Shown here: positions 1 through 5,798 of the stretch, piece after piece | Position numbering within the stretch: the stretch's first letter is position 1 | Layout: the number at the start of each line of letters is the position of its first letter | Source: Deltaproteobacteria bacterium | Lineage (GTDB): Bacteria > Desulfobacterota > GWC2-55-46 > DRQE01 | Assembly (NCBI GenBank): GCA_030636245.1 | Contig: DAOVXI010000070.1 | Location: 1-8,097, forward strand | Reading direction: 5' to 3' | Length of the DNA stretch: 8,097 bases | Translations under genes and position numbers: made by a program | The notes under the pieces: model-generated | The model's input: only the letters and a program-made list of their open reading frames with translations | The model's database searches: none | What the model was told of the DNA's origin: nothing

Positions 1-1434
1 AAGTTCGTCATTTAAGTACCTGTTAAGAACAGTGTTGACCTGCCCGGGGAGCTCCGAGAGGTTGTGTGCAAGCTCTTCCACGTATTCGCGGCTGTTATCG
101 ATGTGACCCTTGGGCGAGAGCTTTTCCTTTATGACCCAGCGATATATGACAGGCTTTGCTATCTCCCACATGTTTGCGTCGGGGTAGAGTTGACGCCCCA
201 CGCCCTCTATGATGACCATGGACCTTTGAAGCAGCAGAAGGTTTGGTTGAAGCTCCATATCGAACCTTCTGGCTGTCTGGATAAGCTTCATCATAAGATG
301 CGAGATGTTTATGTCGTTAAGCTCTCTACCGAAGATGGGCTCGGCCATGTCCCGAAGAGCGTTCTCGAACTCGTCAATGTCTACGTCACTTCCTATAAGC
401 CCTATCTGTTTATGAAGCAGTGCCATGCGTCGATAATCCTGACGCAGGATATAAAAGAGCATGGTTGCGAGATAGTGTCTTAATTTTTTATCAAGGGTGC
501 CCACGATCCCGAAGTCCAGGAATATTATCGCCCCGTCGTCGCGGGCGAATATGTTGCCCGGGTGAAGGTCCGCGTGGAAAATGCCGTGGTCGAAGACCTG
601 TGTGAAAAACGCGTTAAGGCCGTTTTCGGCGATCGTTTTCGCGTTAAGGCCTTTTGCCTTTATCGTCTCTAACTCGTCAACCGGCGTACCGCTCACTCGC
701 TCAAGTGTCAGCACATCCGGGGTCGTGAAGTCCCAGTAGACCTTTGGTATCTGAACCGTCGGGTCGTCTTTGTATATGCGATAAAAACGTGTGGCGTGGG
801 AGCCCTCGATCGTAAGGTCGATCTCGTTATGTATTGTACGCGCGAACTCGTCGACTACCTCTACGGGCTTAAGCCTTCGTGCCTCAGGTATGTGTTTGAC
901 GAGAAGCTTCGCCAAAGTGTACATAACAGAAATGTCGGCGTCTATGGTCTTCTCTATGTCAGGCCTTTTTACCTTGACCGCGACCAGTGTGCCGTCGGGA
1001 AGCACTGCGTTATGCACCTGCGCGATAGATGCCGAGGCCATTGGTTCTGCATCAAAGCTCTTGAACTTTTCTTCCAGGGTGCCTTTTAAAGAGCGCTCGA
1101 CTACTTTACGTGCCTTTTCAGCGGAGATGGGCGGGACCATGTCCTGTAGTTTTTTAAGCTCTGATATCCACTCTAAGGGAAGCAGGTCGGTCCTTGTGGA
1201 GGCGACCTGACCGAGCTTTACAAAGGTTGGCCCAAGCTCTTCCAAAACAAGCCTTATCCTCTCGGGCACGCTCATGCCTCCGCCGCTCCTTCTTAAGAAC
1301 CATATCTTCCGGAGAAAGGAGAAGTAGGGGTGCAGCTGCAGCTCCTGGACCAATCCGCCGAAGCCGTAGCGCACAAGTGTGCTTATGATCTTGTTCAGCC
1401 TTTTTATGTTGCGTATCGGGTTCATGTAGCGCAT
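1..1434 (-). CDS. ubiB: UbiB/AarF (ABC1/ADCK) atypical kinase family protein, C-terminus cut by window edge
   Basis: The minus strand is open from the ATG at 1434 to base 1 (478 codons); the family is usually about 550 residues, so roughly the last 70, normally holding C-terminal membrane helices, are missing. Seen in order: the family-specific KxGQ motif (KLGQ, residues 73-76), the VPP segment (100-102), the Ala-rich loop that replaces the kinase Gly-rich loop (ASAS, 133-136, followed by IAQVH), the VAVKV catalytic lysine (K154), an ExD motif (E204, D206), the HADLHPGN catalytic loop (287-294) and DFG (307-309). All key residues are intact. UbiB proteins are membrane-associated ATPases needed for ubiquinone biosynthesis, thought to help extract or present lipid intermediates. 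It is last of the visible operon genes, 9 nt after the phasin-like gene. The Shine-Dalgarno is weak (AGAGTAG), so translational coupling is likely; an in-frame ATG at 1425 is an alternative start. UbiB homologues also occur in organisms without ubiquinone, so the exact quinone is inferred. Confidence 0.95.
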   Translation of the reverse strand, partial: MRYMNPIRNIKRLNKIISTLVRYGFGGLVQELQLHPYFSFLRKIWFLRRSGGGMSVPERIRLVLEELGPTFVKLGQVASTRTDLLPLEWISELKKLQDMVPPISAEKARKVVERSLKGTLEEKFKSFDAEPMASASIAQVHNAVLPDGTLVAVKVKRPDIEKTIDADISVMYTLAKLLVKHIPEARRLKPVEVVDEFARTIHNEIDLTIEGSHATRFYRIYKDDPTVQIPKVYWDFTTPDVLTLERVSGTPVDELETIKAKGLNAKTIAENGLNAFFTQVFDHGIFHADLHPGNIFARDDGAIIFLDFGIVGTLDKKLRHYLATMLFYILRQDYRRMALLHKQIGLIGSDVDIDEFENALRDMAEPIFGRELNDINISHLMMKLIQTARRFDMELQPNLLLLQRSMVIIEGVGRQLYPDANMWEIAKPVIYRWVIKEKLSPKGHIDNSREYVEELAHNLSELPGQVNTVLNRYLNDEL

Positions 1435-1443
1435 GGAATTTGT

Positions 1444-1851
1444 CTACTCTTTATCCTTTATAAGCTCTTCGACCTTCTTCTCAAGCGAGTCCACTTTTTC
1501 TCGCGCCACTCTGGCCATCTCTTTAGCTATCGTCACATCCTCTTTTGTGGCAAGGTTCAGTCTGTCCGTCATGTTCGAGGCTTTGGAGCAGACCTCGTCC
1601 TCTATCTTGCTTTTGCTGTCCTTCAGGAGTTCGATGAACTCCCTTACGGCTTTTACGCCTTCCTCAACGACCTTGTTCTCAATGCGTTTACCCGTGCCTA
1701 TTGTTTCGCCTTCCTCTGCCTTTGTGTCCTTTTGGGCTTCCTTTTCGCCTTTTTTTTCCTCTCCGGCGCTTTCAAGCTCTGTGAGTATGTCCTTTAGTTT
1801 TTTCTCTACCCCGAGTCCGAGCGTTATCGCTTTTTCCAGAAAGTCTGCCAT
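1444..1851 (-). CDS. Phasin-like coiled-coil protein (PhaF/COG3937 type)
   Basis: A 135-residue soluble, highly charged protein without signal peptide or membrane segment. The N-terminus (1-30, with TLGLGVEKKLKDIL) resembles the short helix that opens polyhydroxyalkanoate-regulator phasins. A Glu/Lys-rich low-complexity linker (about 30-58) follows, then a helical segment (60-90), and a C-terminal heptad-like coiled coil introduced by the family-typical 'ATKEDV' and ending in LEKKVEEL (101-131). Phasins coat polyhydroxyalkanoate granules or regulate their synthesis, but these small versions also occur where no PHA synthase is known, so granule binding is not shown here. The start is well set: AAAGGGGG lies just upstream of the ATG, in an 18-nt gap after ubiV. 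It sits between ubiV and ubiB in one operon, suggesting a structural or scaffolding part in quinone/lipid handling (inference). There is a single cysteine (C88). Family assignment rests on pattern recognition and is moderately sure. Confidence 0.78.
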   Translation of the reverse strand: MADFLEKAITLGLGVEKKLKDILTELESAGEEKKGEKEAQKDTKAEEGETIGTGKRIENKVVEEGVKAVREFIELLKDSKSKIEDEVCSKASNMTDRLNLATKEDVTIAKEMARVAREKVDSLEKKVEELIKDKE

Positions 1852-1869
1852 CTTAAACCCCCTTTGCCT

Positions 1870-2760
1870 TTATGCCAAGGCCCTTTGTTTTATTGTTGGA
1901 TCGATCTTTATTTTATTTGCTTCGTTATCAAAGTATCCGCTTACGGTATCGCCTAAGCCGAGCGCGGTAAGGTCAAGCTCTTTGCCTTTAAGCGCATCGC
2001 TGAAAGCATCGGCTATGTCTTTCGTTCCCTTAAGCTCAGGGTATATTCTTATGTGTGAGGACTTACTTTGCTTAAGCTCCTCCGCTTTTTCTATAAGCGA
2101 ATAAATTTCCATGCTGAGCACTGATGTCCCGTTTATCCTGAAGCCACCGCTATTGTCCGAGGCTTTGATTGTTAGCCCTTCGGGGTGCGCGCCGCATTGG
2201 TTTGCGCAATCTGCTTTGCCCAGTCCCTGGTCGCGTAGCGTGTAGCACCTCCATGAGAAGGCAAGGGGCAGATGCCCATGAGCGGCAAACTCGATATCAA
2301 TGTTGCTCACTGCTGCTATCTTCTCGATCGACTCCTTATTAAGCTCCATTGGCACTGTGATGCCCTTTACCCCAAGGCCCTCAAGAAAAGCAGCGTCCTC
2401 TGTGTTATAGCACTCAATGTGAGGCCCCGCGTATACTTCTTTTTTAGCCTTCAGCGCCAGGCTCAAGGCGCTCATCTCGTTAGCTTCTATCGCAAAGGGC
2501 AGCCTTAGAAGTTCTTTTATGAAGGAGAGCTCTGCCTCATTCGATACGAGCGCGGGGGTTGATATGATAACCTCCTTGCCGGCTTCCTGTAACGTGTGAG
2601 CTATCTCTTCGATCTCCTTCGCCTTAAAGCTCTTGCGCTGCGTGCAGATCGCCTGCCCGATGTATACGCGCGCAACAGGCATCTCAATTGCTTCTTCATA
2701 GAACGAGCTGACAGTGTCCTTATCCCAGTTATAAAGCACAGGGCCGAGCGAGAGTTTCAT
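1870..2760 (-). CDS. ubiV: UbiV, oxygen-independent ubiquinone hydroxylation protein (peptidase U32 family)
   Basis: A 296-residue protein; E. coli UbiV is 292. The start MKLSLGPVLYNW at 2760 matches the family N-terminus. An upstream in-frame ATG at 2889 would add 43 unrelated residues wholly inside ubiU and is rejected. The four [4Fe-4S] ligands of the E. coli protein (C39, C180, C193, C197) have direct counterparts: C39 in VYIGQAIC, and C172, C185, C189 with the same C-x12-C-x3-C spacing. C117 is an additional cysteine. In E. coli, UbiV pairs with UbiU and, with UbiT, performs the O2-independent ring hydroxylations of ubiquinone synthesis using prephenate as oxygen donor. The start is 4 nt past the ubiU stop, with GGAGG and AGGA inside the end of ubiU serving as ribosome binding site, so coupled translation giving equal amounts of the two partners is expected. 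Despite the U32 'peptidase' name, no protease activity is implied. The alternative is a U32 paralogue acting on another quinone or on RNA, but the cysteine pattern argues for UbiV. Confidence 0.93.
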   Translation of the reverse strand: MKLSLGPVLYNWDKDTVSSFYEEAIEMPVARVYIGQAICTQRKSFKAKEIEEIAHTLQEAGKEVIISTPALVSNEAELSFIKELLRLPFAIEANEMSALSLALKAKKEVYAGPHIECYNTEDAAFLEGLGVKGITVPMELNKESIEKIAAVSNIDIEFAAHGHLPLAFSWRCYTLRDQGLGKADCANQCGAHPEGLTIKASDNSGGFRINGTSVLSMEIYSLIEKAEELKQSKSSHIRIYPELKGTKDIADAFSDALKGKELDLTALGLGDTVSGYFDNEANKIKIDPTIKQRALA

Positions 2761-2764
2761 TATC

Positions 2765-3787
2765 CTACTTTCCTCCGTAGGCACCAAAGGTCTGGCCGCC
2801 GCCCTCGAATGTTCTAAGTATCTTCTCGCTCCACTCGGGTTTGATGGAGAAGTTATCGCCATTTTTGTAGTACTCATCCACGGCTTCACGTGTAACGCCG
2901 GTCATCTCTCTGACGTAACTCTTTGTCCTTTGCCGACCCTCTATCTTAAGCGCCGTGATGCCGGCCTCGATCAACTCGGGTATCATGCCAACGGCGTTAA
3001 GGCTTTCAGGCTCCTCCATCGCGTATGTCCGGCTCCCGTCGGGCCTATGGTAGCGACCCTTGCAGCATGTGGGGTAGGGGCTGCTCTCATCAGCTCCCAG
3101 GGAGTTCAAAAGTGTTCCGTTAAGTCTTATATCAAGCCCGCCATTGTCTGTGCCTTCAAAGCGAACGAACCTTGATGGGGAGCAGGCCCCCTCGATGTTG
3201 GTTGATGCGCCTGTTACGAAGCTTGAGAGAAAGCATCGTCCCTCGACATTTATGCAGAGCCCTCCGAGAAGGAATGCCTCAAGCTCGACATCGGTCTTCT
3301 CGTGAATATCCCTTATCTCGCTTATCGTATGCACCCTCGGAAGCACCGCGCGTTTGATATTGAATTGCTCTTTAAAAAAATTTATCGCTTCATGTGTCGT
3401 GGCGCTTGCCTGAACGCTCAGGTGAAGCTCTGCCTCGGGGTACTTTGTGCTTGCGTACCTGAGTACGGCAAGGTCCGAGAGAATAAGCGCGTCGACACCC
3501 AGCTCCACTGCCTTGTCGACCGCCTCGAACCATGGGGAGAGGTTATCTCCTTCGGCAAATGTGTTGATGGCAAGGTAGAGTTTCTTCTCCGCTTTATGGA
3601 GATACTCAATGCCGTCCTTGAGGTCCTCAACCGTGAAGTTAAGCCCCTCGAAGTTCCTTGCGTTGGTGATGCCTGAAAACCCCATGTAGACGCTGTCGGC
3701 CCCTGCTTCTGCCGCGGCCTTGAGCGAGCTTAGGTTTCCCGCGGGTGCCATCACCTCTGCTCTTTTTTTATTCGATCCTGAGTTCAT
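2765..3787 (-). CDS. ubiU: UbiU, oxygen-independent ubiquinone hydroxylation protein (peptidase U32 family)
   Basis: A 340-residue U32-family protein; E. coli UbiU is 331. The N-terminus has the typical EVMAPAGNLSSLKAAAEAGAD strand-helix and the TNARNFEGLNF segment (41-51). The cluster cysteines C178, C185, C202 and C241 keep the spacing of E. coli C169, C176, C193 and C232 (7, 17 and 39 residues). C242 lies directly beside C241 in the CCKGRY motif. The conserved tail TALKIEGRQRTKSYVREMT (279-297) follows. It is the heterodimer partner of UbiV in cytoplasmic, O2-independent ubiquinone ring hydroxylation. The start at 3787 has only a weak CAGG ribosome site and gives about nine residues before the aligned E. 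coli start; an internal ATG at codon 13 has a better upstream AGAGGTG but would remove part of the first conserved strand. It is the first gene of the ubiU-ubiV-phasin-ubiB operon and has its own promoter. No FNR-like TTGAT-N4-ATCAA site, as would suit anaerobic control, was found upstream. UbiT is not in the window. Confidence 0.93.
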   Translation of the reverse strand: MNSGSNKKRAEVMAPAGNLSSLKAAAEAGADSVYMGFSGITNARNFEGLNFTVEDLKDGIEYLHKAEKKLYLAINTFAEGDNLSPWFEAVDKAVELGVDALILSDLAVLRYASTKYPEAELHLSVQASATTHEAINFFKEQFNIKRAVLPRVHTISEIRDIHEKTDVELEAFLLGGLCINVEGRCFLSSFVTGASTNIEGACSPSRFVRFEGTDNGGLDIRLNGTLLNSLGADESSPYPTCCKGRYHRPDGSRTYAMEEPESLNAVGMIPELIEAGITALKIEGRQRTKSYVREMTGVTREAVDEYYKNGDNFSIKPEWSEKILRTFEGGGQTFGAYGGK

Positions 3788-3834
3788 TGCCTGATTTTTT
3801 TGGAAGCACTACCCCATTTTAATATTAAGGATAT

Positions 3835-3863
3835 ATTTTACAGTATGAACAGGCGTAAGTCGA
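3835..3863 (-). promoter_or_regulatory. Predicted sigma70-type promoter of the ubiU operon
   Basis: Reading the minus strand, TCGACT (3863-3858, 4/6 match to the -35 consensus) is followed after 17 nt by TAAAAT (3840-3835, 5/6 match to the -10 consensus). The predicted transcription start is near 3828, giving a leader of about 41 nt before ubiU. The site lies between the ssb terminator and ubiU, as needed for independent expression. A perfect 10-bp palindrome, TTAATATTAA (3819-3828), begins at the predicted start and could be an operator or merely AT-rich sequence. Confidence 0.5.
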
Positions 3864-3908
3864 TAGTTTTCTTATGCTTTCGTCTATTCAGAAAACAACT
3901 CAAATAAA

Positions 3909-3939
3909 AAGCCCCGTGCCTTAATAAGGCACGGGGCTT
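3909..3939 (-). terminator. Intrinsic terminator of ssb
   Basis: A perfect 14-bp inverted repeat (AAGCCCCGTGCCTT and its complement) with a 3-nt loop at 3923-3925. On the minus strand the stem is followed by TTTATTT, an almost pure T-tract, and it starts 24 nt after the ssb stop codon. On the plus strand the sequence after the stem is broken up (TTGAGTTT), so it acts mainly for ssb. It separates ssb from the ubiU operon. Confidence 0.9.
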
Positions 3940-3963
3940 GAGTTTATATATAGGTTGAAATTC

Positions 3964-4410
3964 TTAGAACGGGATATCGTCGTCGTCGATCGGTGGCGGG
4001 CCGTCCGGTGCCGAGCTACCTCCACCTCCGCCTGAAGAAGAACCACCGCCTCCGCCTCCACCGCCTGAGCCTCCGCCCTGGTCATTCTTGCTGCCGAGCA
4101 TCTGCATCTGGTTGGCTACTATCTCAGTTGTGTAGCGTTTGTTGCCGTCGCGGTCTTCCCACTGGCGAGTCTGTATCCTGCCCTCTATGTAGACCTGCTT
4201 GCCTTTGTTCAGGTACTCGCCGCAAATCTCAGCCAAACGGCCGAAGGTTACTATCCTGTGCCACTCGGTGCGCTCCTGCTTTGCGCCTTCCTTGTCCTTC
4301 CAGTTCTCGCTTGTGGCAACCGTGAAGTTCGCCACGGCCGAGCCGTTTGGTGTGTACCTTACCTCGGGGTCTCCGCCGAGTCTTCCTATGAGTATCGCTT
4401 TATTTACCAT
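3964..4410 (-). CDS. ssb: Single-stranded DNA-binding protein SSB
   Basis: A 148-residue SSB. Residues 1-105 form the OB fold with the family signature MVNKAILIGRLGGDPEVRYT, then ANFTVAT (27-33), TEWHRIVTFGRLAE (48-61) and KGKQVYIEGRIQTRQWEDRDG (69-89). A Gly/Ser-rich linker (about 112-133) leads to the acidic tip DDDDIPF (142-148), which in other bacteria recruits replication and repair partners such as PriA, RecO, exonuclease I and DNA polymerase III chi. The protein coats ssDNA, normally as a tetramer, in replication, recombination and repair. The start at 4410 fits the family and is preceded by GGAG at a good distance. A TTG codon 60 nt upstream at 4470 is in frame but coincides with the predicted -35 element, so it is not used as the start. 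ssb here is a single-gene unit with its own promoter and terminator, not linked to rpsF/rpsR as in Firmicutes. The linker is encoded by near-repetitive GGN/AGC codons, which may vary in length between strains. Confidence 0.97.
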   Translation of the reverse strand: MVNKAILIGRLGGDPEVRYTPNGSAVANFTVATSENWKDKEGAKQERTEWHRIVTFGRLAEICGEYLNKGKQVYIEGRIQTRQWEDRDGNKRYTTEIVANQMQMLGSKNDQGGGSGGGGGGGGSSSGGGGGSSAPDGPPPIDDDDIPF

Positions 4411-4441
4411 GATAATGCTCCAATATTTATTTTGTTGGGTT

Positions 4442-4470
4442 AATTTATCATTCGCAATAAATAAGTGCAA
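4442..4470 (-). promoter_or_regulatory. Predicted sigma70-type promoter of ssb
   Basis: On the minus strand TTGCAC (4470-4465; 5/6 match to the -35 consensus) is separated by exactly 17 nt from TAAATT (4447-4442; 4/6 match to the -10 consensus). Transcription would start near 4435, leaving about a 25-nt leader that carries the GGAG ribosome site of ssb. No clear LexA-type palindrome was recognised, so SOS control is not supported. Confidence 0.5.
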
Positions 4471-4525
4471 GATATTTCATGAATGGCAAAATTGCAGTTC
4501 GCTCTCGTTTGCGTAAATAAGTACA
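4458..4525. repeat. Pair of 12-nt imperfect direct repeats in the ssb-plsC intergenic region
   Basis: TAAATAAGTGCA (4458-4469) and TAAATAAGTACA (4514-4525) differ at one position and lie 56 bp apart start to start. The first copy overlaps the -35 element of the predicted ssb promoter; the second lies between it and the plsC promoter. They could be paired binding sites for a regulator of the divergent genes, but a 12-nt match in AT-rich DNA may be chance. Confidence 0.35.
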
Positions 4526-4554
4526 GGAACCTTCAGCTGAGTGTAAGCCTTTGT

Positions 4555-4584
4555 TTGACTTAGTGAGTGTAAAAAAGTTAAAAT
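4555..4584 (+). promoter_or_regulatory. Predicted sigma70-type promoter of plsC, placing the transcript start at the ATG
   Basis: TTGACT (4555-4560, 5/6 match to the -35 consensus) and TAAAAT (4579-4584, 5/6 match to the -10 consensus) are 18 nt apart. Counting the last -10 base as -7 puts +1 at 4591, the A of the plsC start codon. This agrees with the lack of a ribosome binding site before plsC and suggests a leaderless mRNA. Confidence 0.5.
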
Positions 4585-4590
4585 CCACGG

Positions 4591-5283
4591 ATGTTTATGC
4601 GAACGATAATAGTTTGGGCTTTAGGCGTACCGCTTACCGTGTTCTTTGTTATGTGCGTGCTCCTCGGAGCGGTCATAAAAAGCAAGTCTCTCAAAAACTT
4701 CGGCGTTACATATTGGGGCAAGACATGTCTCTTCATCTCGGGGGTAAAGGTCAAGGCAGTGGGTCTTTCAAATATTACGATGAAGACGGCCATCTTTGCC
4801 GCAAACCACCAGGGCGCCTTCGACATCCCCGTGCTTCAGGCAACCTTGCCTCTGCGTTTCGGCTGGGTCGCCAAGAGGAGCCTCTTTAATATCCCGTTTT
4901 TCGGCTGGGCAATGGCCGCGGCAGGGGACATACCCATAGACAGGGGAAGCCCCAAGGCAATGGTAAGGAGCATAGTAAAAGCAGCCGAGAGGATAAAGGC
5001 CGGCAGCTCGGTCTCCATCTTCCCCGAGGGCACAAGGAACGAAGAGGAGACGCTCCTGCCGTTCAAGAAAGGCGCCTTCCTCATAGCCTTAAAGAGCGGC
5101 GTGCCTGTTATCCCTGTATCGATAATCGGCACGAAGAAGATAATGAAGAAGCACAGCCTCAAGATATTCCCCGGCATTGTAAAGGTCGTCATAGGCGAAG
5201 CCATAGATACAAAAGATATGAAGGAAGCAGAGCTCATGGAGCTTGTCCGCGAGCGAATCGAAGAGGGACTAAAAGGGGAGTAA
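4591..5283 (+). CDS. plsC: 1-acyl-sn-glycerol-3-phosphate acyltransferase (PlsC/LPLAT family)
   Basis: A 230-residue acyltransferase that converts lysophosphatidic acid to phosphatidic acid at the inner membrane, the second acylation of phospholipid synthesis. All LPLAT blocks are present: NHxxxxD (N72, H73, D78; NHQGAFD) with the catalytic His-Asp pair, block II ending in GDIPIDRGS (112-120), FPEGTRN (144-150) for substrate phosphate binding, and VPVIPV (171-176). A hydrophobic N-terminal helix (about 5-29) anchors it in the membrane. Length is near the E. coli enzyme (245). There is no Shine-Dalgarno before ATG 4591 (ATCCACGG precedes it) and an in-frame TAA at 4579-4581 prevents a longer form; ATG 4597 is an alternative. 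A predicted promoter starts transcription at the ATG itself. It is the first gene of the rightward cluster, 5 nt before the next gene. Acyl-donor preference (acyl-ACP or acyl-CoA) cannot be told from sequence. Confidence 0.95.
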   Translation: MFMRTIIVWALGVPLTVFFVMCVLLGAVIKSKSLKNFGVTYWGKTCLFISGVKVKAVGLSNITMKTAIFAANHQGAFDIPVLQATLPLRFGWVAKRSLFNIPFFGWAMAAAGDIPIDRGSPKAMVRSIVKAAERIKAGSSVSIFPEGTRNEEETLLPFKKGAFLIALKSGVPVIPVSIIGTKKIMKKHSLKIFPGIVKVVIGEAIDTKDMKEAELMELVRERIEEGLKGE

Positions 5284-5288
5284 GGTTG

Positions 5289-5798
5289 GTGGAGAGCGCG
5301 GAGACAGTAAAGAAGAAGTTGCCTCTAGATATTATAGTAGCGGCCATTGTTCTTGTCGGCGGTGATATCATTACAGGCGATTCGGTTTTTGGTTTCTTAG
5401 GCATAATAATATTCTTCTTAGTATTAATCGTTCAATCTATTAAAAAGAATAAGAAGGTGGTAAAGGTAGCAGGTGTTTTGTTGATCTTCCTTGTAATTGA
5501 GGTAGTTTCCATCTCTGTAATTAAGAACGTTGAGCATGAGAAGAATGTAGAGACGGGTAATGTTATTGTTACTGCTATAGAGAGGTATAAGAAAGACAAT
5601 GGTGCATACCCCGATAAGTTGGATGAATTAAGGCCTGAGTATCTGGGGAGTATTCCTAAAGCCAAGTTTTTTATGTTTGGCAAGCGTGACATTCATTATT
5701 ACTATAGAAAGGGTGAGCAGGCTTATCGCTTGTCCTTTGAAGAGGGATTTATGAACTTTGTGATTTTTGAAAGCGAGAAAAAGAAGTGGGTAAAATGA
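5289..5798 (+). CDS. Three-helix membrane protein with type II secretion pseudopilin (GspG)-like C-terminal domain
   Basis: About 169 residues, not recognised as a named family. Three hydrophobic helices lie at roughly 11-29, 33-51 and 57-79. The Lys-rich loop after helix 2 (KKNKK) suggests a cytoplasmic loop and a periplasmic C-terminus. The C-terminal part (from about 90) contains AIERYKKDNGAYP (96-108) and then LDELRPEYLGSIP, strongly recalling the helix-end/'YP..L..L.P.YL..IP' region of GspG-type pseudopilins. The prepilin peptidase site (G followed by FTLIE near the N-terminus) is absent, so it is not a processed pilin; the third helix seems to stand in for the pilin's hydrophobic helix. 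GTG 5289 is chosen, 8 nt after GGAG; TTG 5286 is equally close in frame and possible. It is 5 nt after plsC and 44 nt before rnj. Base composition is much more AT-rich than both neighbours (15 of 60 bases are G or C in 5401-5460, against 37 of 60 in 4801-4860), hinting at later acquisition. Function unknown. Confidence 0.8.
   Translation: MESAETVKKKLPLDIIVAAIVLVGGDIITGDSVFGFLGIIIFFLVLIVQSIKKNKKVVKVAGVLLIFLVIEVVSISVIKNVEHEKNVETGNVIVTAIERYKKDNGAYPDKLDELRPEYLGSIPKAKFFMFGKRDIHYYYRKGEQAYRLSFEEGFMNFVIFESEKKKWVK

Noticed and set aside
610..651. 12-nt direct repeat CGCGTTAAGGCC at 610-621 and 640-651 inside ubiB
   Set aside because: It encodes the same GLNA tetrapeptide twice ten residues apart in helical segments; explained by protein sequence and codon preference, not a separate element.
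64..1388. Plus-strand open frames at 64-483, 791-1210 and neighbours
   Set aside because: They run antisense to ubiB, which shows all family motifs; their translations are low-complexity or unrecognisable.
1330..2104. Plus-strand frames at 1330-1797 and 1433-2104 (Phe- and Ser-rich)
   Set aside because: Antisense shadows of the Glu/Lys-rich phasin-like gene and of ubiV; the apparent hydrophobicity comes from reading GAA/AAG codons on the other strand.
2761..2889. Longer start for ubiV at ATG 2889, adding 43 residues
   Set aside because: The extension lies wholly inside the 3' end of ubiU, does not resemble any UbiV N-terminus, and the 2760 start matches the family and has a ribosome site.
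3909..3939. Bidirectional use of the ssb terminator for plus-strand transcripts
   Set aside because: The plus-strand sequence after the stem lacks a T-tract, and there is no plus-strand gene upstream to terminate.
4411..4470. Longer start for ssb at TTG 4470
   Set aside because: SSB proteins start at MVNK-like sequence; the TTG coincides with a predicted -35 element and the extra 20 residues have no family match.
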